From Chryseobacterium defluvii (lineage in GTDB: Bacteria; Bacteroidota; Bacteroidia; Flavobacteriales; Weeksellaceae), in NCBI RefSeq assembly GCF_003634775.1, contig NZ_RBXB01000003.1:310001-374000 (forward strand): DNA of 64,000 nt, in the 5' to 3' direction. Each line of letters opens with the position of its first letter. The first letter of the stretch is position 1. Positions 57,021 to 64,000 of this stretch are shown here, in pieces. The notes beneath the pieces were generated by a model. It had not been told where the DNA came from, ran no database searches, and saw nothing but the letters and a program-made list of their open reading frames with translations. The translations under genes were made by a program, and so were the position numbers.

Positions 57021-59720
57021 ATGAAATTATATATTTCCAAGTTAATTCTTGGTTTATTCTTATTATCAACACCATTTATTTTCGCTCAGAATCTATCAAA
57101 AAGTCAGTTTCAGGTAAAAGGAAACTGTGATATGTGTAAGGAAAGGATAGAAACAACTGCTAAAAAAGCAGGTGCTAAAGAAGCACGCTATTCTATTGAT
57201 ACCCAAACATTGACCTTAGAAACCGAGAGCAGTATTTCAACTGACGGGATTCTTAAAAAGGTAGCCGAAGCCGGTCACGACAATGAAAAATTCAAAGCAG
57301 CGGATGAAACGTATGAAGGCCTTCCGGGATGCTGCCATTATGAAAGGGATCTTCAACCTTCCGGCCAAAAAGAAGCACAGCATCATCAGCATAAAAAAGA
57401 GAATGAATTTTATGTAAAAGGAAATTGCGGTTCCTGCAAAGCTAGAATTGAAAAGGCGGCTAAAGATGCAGGAGCAGATGCAGCGGAATGGAGTGCAGAA
57501 AAACAAACCGTTATTTTACAGTTTGACGCTTCAAAAACCTCAGCAGATAAGATTTTGAAGAAGATTGCTGACGTAGGGCATGATAACGAAAAATACAAAT
57601 CATCAGACAGTGTTTACAATGATCTTCCGGGATGTTGTCTTTATGACAGGGAAATTCCAATGGGAGCAGCCAATCCTAAAGTACATTTTGAAGAAAGTAC
57701 AAAATCTGAACAAGGAAATCATGAGGATCACAACGAGGTATCAGAGAACAGCCATAGCTCGCATGAGAATGAAAGTAAAATTGAAGGAGTTACGGTATCC
57801 GGTTTTAAAACTCCAACTTCGTTAAATAAAAAAGAAGCCGGTTTAACTTTCAATATTGATAAGAAAGAGCTTTTGAAGGCTGCTTGTTGTAATTTATCTG
57901 AAAGTTTTGAGACCAATGCAACAGTAGATGTTTCTTTCAGCAATGCAGTTACCGGTACGAAACAATTAAAAATGTTAGGCCTGGATCAAAAATATACAAG
58001 CCTGACGAAAGAACTTTTACCTGAGATCAGAGGCCTTGCTTCTGCTTATGGTTTGAATTTCATTCCGGGAAGGTGGATTGAAAGCATTCAGCTGACAAAG
58101 GGAGGAAGCACCGTTACGAATGGGTATGAAAGTATTACCGGACAGATCAATACAGAACTTTTAAAAAACCCGGAAAAACCGGAAACTTCATTAAATCTTT
58201 TTTCGGATTTCAATGGACGGGCGGAAGCTAACTTTACAAGTGTTGCTCCTATTAATGAGAAGTGGTCACAAACTTTTTTATTACATGGTAACGGAACTTT
58301 CGGAAATACGGATATGAATGATGACGGGTTTCTGGACAGACCGAAGGGGACACAATTAAATGCAGCTTATCTATTAAATTATAACGATTTAGAGAAATCA
58401 GGACTAGGTTCGCATTTTGGAATTAATTTCATCAAAGATGAAAGAACAGCGGGACAGACTGCTTTCAACAAGCAATTGGATCAGGATGAGCAGTCAGCTT
58501 ATGGAGTGGGAATCAACATTTCAAGATTCCAGGTGTGGAATAAAACAGGATATGTTTTCAAAGGAAAGCCCTATCAGAGTTTAGGATGGATGAACCAGTA
58601 TGTGTATCATCAACAGGACAGTTTCTTCGGATTGAGAAATTATTCAGGAAAACAACATACTTACTATTCCAATTTAATCTTTGAAAGCATTCTCGGAAAT
58701 ACCAATCATAAATATAAAGCCGGAGCAAGTTTTATGTACGACGGATATGATGAAACCTATTTAACGGACCAGTTTAAAAGAAACGAAATTGTTCCGGGTA
58801 TTTTTGCAGAATATACTTTAACAGGATTAAAATATACTTTAGTAGCGGGAGCAAGAACGGATTTTCATAATCTTGCAGGTACTCAGTTTACACCGAGACT
58901 GAATTTCAAATATGATTTCACTCCGCAGACTATTGTAAGGCTTTCTGCGGGAAGAGGATTCAGAACGGCCTCTGTTTTTGCAGAAAACCAACAGTATTTT
59001 GCTTCTAACCGTAGTATCCAGATTTTGCAAAACGGAGGGAATATTTATGGATTAAAACCTGAAATCGCATGGAACTATGGGGTAAGTTTACAACAGGAGT
59101 TTAAGCTTTTCGGAAGAAAATCTAGTATTGTAGCTGACTTTTTCAGAACAGATTTCCAGGATCAGGTTTTGGTAGATCTGGACAGATTGCCTCAACAATT
59201 AACGTTTTACAATCTTGAAGGGAAGTCTTTTGCCAACAGCTTTCAAACGCAATGGGATTTTACGCCTTTCAAAAATTTTGACGTAAGGCTAGCTTATAAA
59301 TATTATGATGTTCAGGCGGACTATATGGATGGAAGAAGAGAAATTCCTTTTATGGCGAAGCACAGAGGATTTATGAATCTGGCTTATGCAACCGATAAAA
59401 ACAGTAAAGGCGGATTCTGGAGCTTTGATACGACCTTAAACTGGGTAGGAAAACAAAGGCTTCCGGATATGGCTGATAATCCGGCAGAATTCCAGCTTCC
59501 TGCTTATTCTGAATCTTATGCCGTATTGAATGCTCAGATTTCAAGAAACTTCAATAAAAAGCTGAGGGCTTATTTAGGAGGGGAGAACCTGACTTCTTAT
59601 CATCAGGAAAATCCTATTATAGACTATAAAAATCCTTTCGGAAATTATTTTGATGGCGGAATGGTCTATGCCCCGATTATGAAAGCTAACTTCTATGTAG
59701 GTCTGGACGTGACGTTTTAA
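57021..59720 (+). CDS. TonB-dependent receptor with two N-terminal HMA-like metal-binding modules
   Basis: An 899-residue outer-membrane receptor. The signal peptide ends near residue 22 (FIFAQ). Two tandem heavy-metal-associated modules follow: the first has Cys36-x2-Cys39 (GNCDMCKERIE) and a distal Cys104-Cys105 (LPGCC); the second has Cys136-x2-Cys139 (GNCGSCKARIE) and Cys205-Cys206 (LPGCC). Each copy is ~100 residues long. A His/Glu-rich linker (225-255) leads to the plug with another Cys pair (KAACCNLSESF, Cys289-290), then the barrel, ending NFYVGLDVTF. No CarboxypepD domain is present. It presumably captures a soft metal such as copper for TonB-driven uptake or passage (inference). Confidence 0.9.
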   Translation: MKLYISKLILGLFLLSTPFIFAQNLSKSQFQVKGNCDMCKERIETTAKKAGAKEARYSIDTQTLTLETESSISTDGILKKVAEAGHDNEKFKAADETYEGLPGCCHYERDLQPSGQKEAQHHQHKKENEFYVKGNCGSCKARIEKAAKDAGADAAEWSAEKQTVILQFDASKTSADKILKKIADVGHDNEKYKSSDSVYNDLPGCCLYDREIPMGAANPKVHFEESTKSEQGNHEDHNEVSENSHSSHENESKIEGVTVSGFKTPTSLNKKEAGLTFNIDKKELLKAACCNLSESFETNATVDVSFSNAVTGTKQLKMLGLDQKYTSLTKELLPEIRGLASAYGLNFIPGRWIESIQLTKGGSTVTNGYESITGQINTELLKNPEKPETSLNLFSDFNGRAEANFTSVAPINEKWSQTFLLHGNGTFGNTDMNDDGFLDRPKGTQLNAAYLLNYNDLEKSGLGSHFGINFIKDERTAGQTAFNKQLDQDEQSAYGVGINISRFQVWNKTGYVFKGKPYQSLGWMNQYVYHQQDSFFGLRNYSGKQHTYYSNLIFESILGNTNHKYKAGASFMYDGYDETYLTDQFKRNEIVPGIFAEYTLTGLKYTLVAGARTDFHNLAGTQFTPRLNFKYDFTPQTIVRLSAGRGFRTASVFAENQQYFASNRSIQILQNGGNIYGLKPEIAWNYGVSLQQEFKLFGRKSSIVADFFRTDFQDQVLVDLDRLPQQLTFYNLEGKSFANSFQTQWDFTPFKNFDVRLAYKYYDVQADYMDGRREIPFMAKHRGFMNLAYATDKNSKGGFWSFDTTLNWVGKQRLPDMADNPAEFQLPAYSESYAVLNAQISRNFNKKLRAYLGGENLTSYHQENPIIDYKNPFGNYFDGGMVYAPIMKANFYVGLDVTF

Positions 59721-59767
59721 AGGCAAGAAGCCGGGAGTATTGGCTGCCTCAATCTTCCGAACTAAAT

Positions 59768-59799
59768 AAAAAACGGCTTCAATATTGAAGCCGTTTTTT
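59768..59799. terminator. Bidirectional terminator (16-base perfect palindrome arms)
   Basis: AAAAAACGGCTTCAAT and its exact complement meet at 59783/59784, with A/T runs at both ends. It serves the convergent TonB receptor and cupin genes. Confidence 0.9.
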
Positions 59800-59801
59800 A
59801 T

Positions 59802-60299
59802 TTATCTTCCGAAATCGTCCTGTACTCTTACAATATCGTCTTCATCTGAAGGATTGGATGCATCGGTATGCTGCCAGATTTCAGCAACTACTCCCCATCC
59901 GTTTAAACCGATCAAACGGTGTCTTTCTCCCTGCTGAAGCTTTACCTGATCTTTTGGGTGATATTCCTGCAATTCTCCTTCTTCATCAGTATTACTTCTT
60001 TTGATTCCAACGGTTCCTTCAACCACCTGCCATATTTCGGCTCTTCTGTGATGATATTGCCAGCTTAATCTCGCGTTTGGGGCAACAAGAAGAATTTTTG
60101 GGCTCAGCTTTCCGCCTATTCTCAGATTTTCAACATCAATTCCGTCAAAATATTGATTGGCAAAATCCTGTGCCTGGTTTTCATCAATCACAAAAAAACC
60201 TCCCCAAGGTCTTGTATCATCTTTTGCGACAAGGTTGAACCCTTGTGAAGCCAACATGTTTTCTACTTTCTCAAATATTTGTTGTTTGTCTGCACTCAT
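59802..60299 (-). CDS. cupin protein, mannose-6-phosphate isomerase (type II)-like
   Basis: A 165-residue single-domain cupin. The metal-binding motif is LSWQYHHRRAEIWQVVEGTVG and the second half RHRLIGLNGWGVVAEIWQ, as in the C-terminal isomerase part of bifunctional phosphomannose isomerases. The ~40-residue N-terminal part (FEKVENMLASQGF) is helical. As the last gene of a ROK kinase-GH92-cupin operon, it may convert mannose-6-phosphate to fructose-6-phosphate (inference). Some databases label such proteins phosphoheptose isomerases, which the fold does not support. Confidence 0.75.
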   Translation of the reverse strand: MSADKQQIFEKVENMLASQGFNLVAKDDTRPWGGFFVIDENQAQDFANQYFDGIDVENLRIGGKLSPKILLVAPNARLSWQYHHRRAEIWQVVEGTVGIKRSNTDEEGELQEYHPKDQVKLQQGERHRLIGLNGWGVVAEIWQHTDASNPSDEDDIVRVQDDFGR

Positions 60300-60334
60300 A
60301 TCCTTTTCTCTTTTTAAATAGTATTTCTGTTTGT

Positions 60335-62608
60335 TTATTTCTCTTTTGACATGGAATACGGGAAATCTTTTTCCTGTGAACCTCTTTCTTTATTCGGCTG
60401 ATCAGTCATATTGAAATCCAATACGGCTCCTTTCATCAGCTCTTTATGGCTTAACCAGTTTTTGGAATAAGGCTGAAGATTCACATTCAATGATTTCACG
60501 TAAAGATTTTTATTACTGTTTTGCGGCGCTTTTATTTCGATTTTTTTTCCGTTTTCCAAATGAACTATCGCTTGTTTAAATAACGGAGCTCCCAGAACAT
60601 ATTGATCTGTTGCCGGTGTCACCGGATAAAATCCTAATGCTGAAAATACATACCACGCGGAAGTCTGGCCATTATCTTCATCCCCACAATATCCATCTGG
60701 TGTTGCATAATATAGTTTATCCATTACCTGACGTACCCAATATTGTGTTTTGTAGGGTGCTCCTGCATAATTGTACAGGTAAATCATGTGTTGAATAGGC
60801 TGGTTGCCATGAGCATATTGTCCCATATTCATAATCTGCATTTCACGGATTTCATGAATGACACTTCCATAGTAGCTGTCATCAAAAATTGGCGGAAGTG
60901 AGAAAACCTCATCCAGTTTGGCTTCGAATTTCTTTTTTCCACCCATTAATTTTGAAAGTCCATCAATATCCTGGAAAACGGACCATGTATAGTGCCAACT
61001 ATTTCCTTCGGTGAAGGCATCACCCCATTTGAAGGGATTGAATGGCGACTGAAACTTTCCGTCTTTATTTTTGCCTCGCATTAAACCTGATTCCGGATCA
61101 AACAGATTTTTATAATTGTAGGCTCTTTTTTTATAGATTTCAATTTCGGATTCCGGTTTTCCCAACGCTTTTCCTAATTGATAAATAGCAAAATCATCAT
61201 ACGCATACTCTAAGGTTCTGGCTGCATTTTCATTGATTTTCACATCATACGGAACATATCCTAATGTATTATAATATTCTACTCCTTCACGGCCAACCGC
61301 ACTGACAGGACCTTCATGGTCTGCACCGTGTTTCACAGCCTGCCAAAGTGTTTCAATATCATACCCCCGAAGTCCTTTTATATAAGCATCTGCCACAACG
61401 GAAGCAGAATTGTTCCCGATCATAATGTCAGAATATCCGGGACTGCTCCATTCCGGCAAAAAGCCTCCTTCTTTGAATGCATTAGCCAATCCTTCCTGCA
61501 TTTCAGCATTCATGCTTGGGTAGACTAAATTCAGGAAAGGATATAAAGCGCGGAAGGTATCCCAGAAACCCGTTCCGGCAAACATTCTGCCGTCTAATAT
61601 TTTGCTGTTGTAAGGACTCCAGTGTTTTATTTTGTTCTGGGTATCAATCTCGTACAGCTTCTGTGGAAAAAATAAAGTTCTGTATAGAGAGGAGTAAAAA
61701 GTTCTCATCTGCTGATCGGTTCCTCCTTTTACTTCAATTTTCCCTAAGGTTTTGTTCCAGATATTTTTAGCATCGGTTTTTACCTGCTCAAAATTACGCT
61801 GTCCTATTTCTCTGCTCAGATTGAGTTCTGCCTGTTCAAAGCTGATGAATGAGGACGCTACTTTTGCATAAACGGCTTCTTTGTTTTTCAGCTTAAATCC
61901 AACGACTGCTCCTGCATGATCGCTGGTGATTTCCAGTTGCCCGTTGACAAATTGGTCATCTTTCCAGGCTGTCGTGAGATCAAAGTCTTTATTGAACTGA
62001 ATAACGAAATAGTTTTTAAAGTTCTCATATTTCCCTCTGGAATATTTGGTAGTGTATCCCAGAATTTTTCTTTCTTTAGGAAGAATCTTAATGTAGGATC
62101 CTTTATTCAAAGCATCAATAACAACAAAAGCGCTGTCTGTCTTAGGAAAGTCAAATTTGAAAAAAGCAGCTCTTTCCGTGGGAGTAAATTCTGTAGTCAC
62201 ATTGATATCTGCCAGATAAACGCTGTAATAATAAGGTGTCGCCACTTCAGCTTTATGACTGAACCAGCTTGCACGGTCATCTTCTTTGAACTTTGGCTTA
62301 CCTACTCCCGGCATGATGGCAAAAGCACCGTAATCATTCATCCAAGGAGAGGGTTGGTGAGTTTGCTTAAAACCTCTTATTTTATCTGCATCGTAGGTAT
62401 ACGCCCATCCGTCACCCATCTTCCCTGTTTGCGGTGTCCAGAGATTCATTCCCCAGGGAAGCCCTATTGCAGGGTATGTATTTCCATTGGATAAAGATGG
62501 TTTGGACTGAGTTCCCATCAAAGGATTGACATAATCGACGGGTGATAATTCCTGGCCAAACGCCAAGATATGTAATACAATAAAAAAGGTTGAAAATAGA
62601 GACTTCAT
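60335..62608 (-). CDS. GH92 alpha-mannosidase, predicted alpha-1,2 type
   Basis: A 757-residue secreted glycosidase with signal peptide MKSLFSTFFIVLHILAFGQ. The N-terminal beta-sandwich domain (VDYVNPLMGTQS...) precedes the (alpha/alpha)6 catalytic barrel. Catalytic residues are visible: general acid Glu534 in TEGNSWHYTW, and base Asp643/Asp645 in CGDEDNGQTSAWY. His585-Glu586 (VIHEIREM) corresponds to the His-Glu pair I recall as marking alpha-1,2 specificity in Bacteroides BT3990 (same numbering shifted by one). It is a calcium-dependent inverting exo-mannosidase family. No T9SS signal is visible, so it is probably periplasmic. It lies between the ROK kinase gene (21 bases upstream) and the cupin gene (35 bases downstream). 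Confidence 0.93.
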   Translation of the reverse strand: MKSLFSTFFIVLHILAFGQELSPVDYVNPLMGTQSKPSLSNGNTYPAIGLPWGMNLWTPQTGKMGDGWAYTYDADKIRGFKQTHQPSPWMNDYGAFAIMPGVGKPKFKEDDRASWFSHKAEVATPYYYSVYLADINVTTEFTPTERAAFFKFDFPKTDSAFVVIDALNKGSYIKILPKERKILGYTTKYSRGKYENFKNYFVIQFNKDFDLTTAWKDDQFVNGQLEITSDHAGAVVGFKLKNKEAVYAKVASSFISFEQAELNLSREIGQRNFEQVKTDAKNIWNKTLGKIEVKGGTDQQMRTFYSSLYRTLFFPQKLYEIDTQNKIKHWSPYNSKILDGRMFAGTGFWDTFRALYPFLNLVYPSMNAEMQEGLANAFKEGGFLPEWSSPGYSDIMIGNNSASVVADAYIKGLRGYDIETLWQAVKHGADHEGPVSAVGREGVEYYNTLGYVPYDVKINENAARTLEYAYDDFAIYQLGKALGKPESEIEIYKKRAYNYKNLFDPESGLMRGKNKDGKFQSPFNPFKWGDAFTEGNSWHYTWSVFQDIDGLSKLMGGKKKFEAKLDEVFSLPPIFDDSYYGSVIHEIREMQIMNMGQYAHGNQPIQHMIYLYNYAGAPYKTQYWVRQVMDKLYYATPDGYCGDEDNGQTSAWYVFSALGFYPVTPATDQYVLGAPLFKQAIVHLENGKKIEIKAPQNSNKNLYVKSLNVNLQPYSKNWLSHKELMKGAVLDFNMTDQPNKERGSQEKDFPYSMSKEK

Positions 62609-62629
62609 GATAACTTTTTATTAGTTCTT

Positions 62630-63487
62630 TCAGATTTTCTTCAAGGCATAGCTTGCCGCGCCCAGAATAGCCGCATCTTCAAAGATGGCAGAAATTTTAA
62701 CGGGCAGGCTGATATTATTTTTGATCAAGTTTTGATTGAATCTTTCCTTAAAATAAGGATAGGCTTTCGCAATATTTCCTCCTATGACTAAAACTTCGGG
62801 AGCATAAGATTTTACATATGTTATGATAAATTCTGCAAAAGAATCTGCATATTCATCAAACATTGCAGATTGTATTTCTTTGGGTTTTTCCAATAAGTCC
62901 TTGGTTCCTGAAATCTGTTTTCCGGTTAATTCAGCATAGCGCCTGATAAACCAACGTGTTGCCAGGTAATCTTCACTTATGGAGCCTTTTAACGGGGAAT
63001 CCCACAAATCTTCATCTGTGGCAGCAATTCCATTGTAAAAAGTAGTTCCAAGCCCTGTTCCTAATGTTACTCCAAAAATCTTTTTGTAATCTTTCACACA
63101 ACCGCCGAATACTTCTCCTTCCAAGAATGCCGCCGCATCATTTACGAAATGAATCTGAGCACTGGAAATGGAAAGTCTTTTGGCTAATTCTTCTTTAATA
63201 TTAACCTGGTAAATATCCATGAATTTACCTTGCTGCATGAGAGAAATCCCCTTCTCATAGTCGAAGGGACCAGGCATCGCAATCCCAATCAAAAGATTAT
63301 CTTTCACCAGATCATGTGTGGCTTTCTCTATGGCGGACACCCATGCGAGAAGGATAACTTCCCGGGGTTCAAAAGAATCGACATGCTCCCTGATGTAGGT
63401 TGAACTCATAATTTCACGTTTCCCGGGATGCACCTGAGCCATCGTGATATGTGAACCGCCAATGTCTATTCCTAGTATATTTTGCAT
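62630..63487 (-). CDS. ROK-family sugar kinase
   Basis: A 285-residue cytoplasmic kinase. The phosphate loop GIDIGGSHITMAQV is at the N-terminus. The catalytic Asp is in HFVNDAAAFLEGEVFGG, and the second nucleotide loop is FGVTLGTGLGTTFYNG. The ROK zinc-binding CxCGxxGC motif is absent, which agrees with a kinase rather than a repressor; no helix-turn-helix domain is present. It probably phosphorylates glucose or mannose released by the GH92 enzyme encoded 21 bases downstream. The 167 bases upstream (63488-63654) contain no gene I recognise. Confidence 0.88.
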   Translation of the reverse strand: MQNILGIDIGGSHITMAQVHPGKREIMSSTYIREHVDSFEPREVILLAWVSAIEKATHDLVKDNLLIGIAMPGPFDYEKGISLMQQGKFMDIYQVNIKEELAKRLSISSAQIHFVNDAAAFLEGEVFGGCVKDYKKIFGVTLGTGLGTTFYNGIAATDEDLWDSPLKGSISEDYLATRWFIRRYAELTGKQISGTKDLLEKPKEIQSAMFDEYADSFAEFIITYVKSYAPEVLVIGGNIAKAYPYFKERFNQNLIKNNISLPVKISAIFEDAAILGAASYALKKI

Positions 63488-63654
63488 TATTTTCTTCCTT
63501 TATTTTTACTCATCAGATCGCCCTGTGAATTACAATAGACAAACAAGAAAGCAAGTTAAGTATTTTCATACGAAAATTGCCTCTTGTTGCCCATCTTAGA
63601 CTCCACTTTAAATCCTAATTTTTAATTTTCCGTTACGTATGTTTCATTTATGAC

Positions 63655-64000
63655 TTATTTCACAATTACTCTTCCGGAAGTGGCAGTCTGATTTTTTGTT
63701 GATTTTATTGTATAGATATAAGTACCGCTTGATAAGTTGTGAGTATTTATGGCAGTATTATTTCTATCTATCGTTTGTTTTTTAATAAATTTCCCCGAGA
63801 TATCATACAGCGATACTTCACTTACGGAATTATCTTTAATGGTAAAATAAATATTCTCCCCTCTTTTAACAGGATTCGGATAGACTCCGATTTCATTTTT
63901 CAAATCAATGTTTTGTGTGGATAGTGAAGTGGTGCAAGCTACATCCGTATTCCAGTTGGAGTTGGTCATATTTACCAAAGTGGCAAAATGAGTATTGGCT
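63655..64000 (-). CDS. T9SS type A cargo protein, C-terminal part (cut by window edge)
   Basis: The last ~115 codons of a gene that begins beyond the window; the frame stays open to base 64000, so apparent starts inside the window are not real. The terminal ~80 residues are the type A sorting domain: IGVYPNPVKRGENIYF, VSLYDISGKFIKKQ, LSSGTYIYTIKS and SGRVIVK. The domain is recognised by the type IX system and cleaved or anchored at the surface. The remaining upstream sequence (FATLVNMTNSNWNTDVACTT) is too short to name the enzyme or adhesin. Confidence 0.88.
   Translation of the reverse strand, partial: ANTHFATLVNMTNSNWNTDVACTTSLSTQNIDLKNEIGVYPNPVKRGENIYFTIKDNSVSEVSLYDISGKFIKKQTIDRNNTAINTHNLSSGTYIYTIKSTKNQTATSGRVIVK

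Noticed and set aside
60798..60804. Gln603 in GH92 'GNQPIQH' where many members have Glu, first read as a lost catalytic acid
   Set aside because: The general acid aligns instead with Glu534 in TEGNSWHYTW, with the correct distance to Asp643/645. The enzyme is therefore expected to be active.
61916..62494. 192-codon open frame opposite the GH92 gene
   Set aside because: Shadow of a strongly supported gene; composition is atypical and no motif is present.
1..64000. Search by eye for tRNA, rRNA, IS elements, integrases and prophage genes
   Set aside because: None seen. Intergenic gaps are short and AT-rich, and no transposase or recombinase motif occurs in any supported gene.

Overview
The window looks like a piece of a Chryseobacterium-type chromosome (Bacteroidota, Flavobacteriia, Weeksellaceae). 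The base composition is AT-rich. Promoters follow the Bacteroidota pattern TTG-(17-23)-TAnnTTTG, and Shine-Dalgarno sequences are largely absent. There are type IX secretion (T9SS) C-terminal sorting domains, several TonB-dependent receptors, an exosortase of the XrtF type, and many small DUF families typical of flavobacteria. Genus is an inference. I see no tRNA, rRNA, CRISPR array, prophage or insertion sequence. No gene-free stretch exceeds 300 bases; the longest is 31068-31308 (241 bases).

Layout. 1-1383: tail of an unknown gene and an MFS exporter. 1477-12715: four paralogous T9SS type B cell-surface proteins in two pairs, separated by the housekeeping genes dnaB and rnhA. 12841-15941: nitroreductase, nadB and nadC. 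16151-18868: a TonB receptor. 18953-21501: small membrane protein, asd, and a cation diffusion facilitator. 21508-22459: xrtF and its partner. Divergent from these, 22498-25503: a kinase / RapZ-C-like / nucleotidyltransferase set resembling AmgK-MurU cell-wall sugar recycling, then a LOG-family enzyme. 26243-32508: TonB receptor plus DUF5689 lipoprotein, divergent from a secreted endonuclease/exonuclease/phosphatase-family protein. 33316-37506: superoxide dismutase, rho with a long disordered insert, DUF4293, secreted M28 peptidase. 37558-39799: an MsbA-like ABC exporter and a DUF1801 protein.

39855-44500 is a minus-strand envelope and proteostasis block (psd, cdsA, LUD protein; ftsH, rsfS). 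Then birA, and a minus-strand operon of polyprenol-mannose-synthase-like glycosyltransferase, DUF4296 lipoprotein, tgt and lptF-like permease. 48776-52671 holds DUF4271, hemD, and oligopeptidase B with a translationally coupled small gene. 53535-59720 holds a two-component system followed by a lipoprotein with His/Cys repeats, a small Cys-rich exported protein, and a TonB receptor carrying two N-terminal HMA-like modules; together these look like an outer-membrane metal (probably copper) handling locus. 59802-63487 is a minus-strand mannose module (ROK sugar kinase, GH92 alpha-mannosidase, cupin isomerase-like protein). The window ends inside a T9SS type A cargo gene.

Most interesting points: the mosaic pairing of N- and C-terminal types among the four T9SS proteins; the HMA-HMA-TonB receptor fusion with Cys-rich neighbours; the Asn/Gln-rich insert in Rho; the apparent loss of zinc-binding cysteines in Tgt; the stand-alone RapZ C-terminal-like protein between amgK-like and murU-like genes; and compact, overlapping divergent promoters (xrtF/amgK and rho/DUF4293). 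All family assignments are from reading the sequence; no database search was possible.
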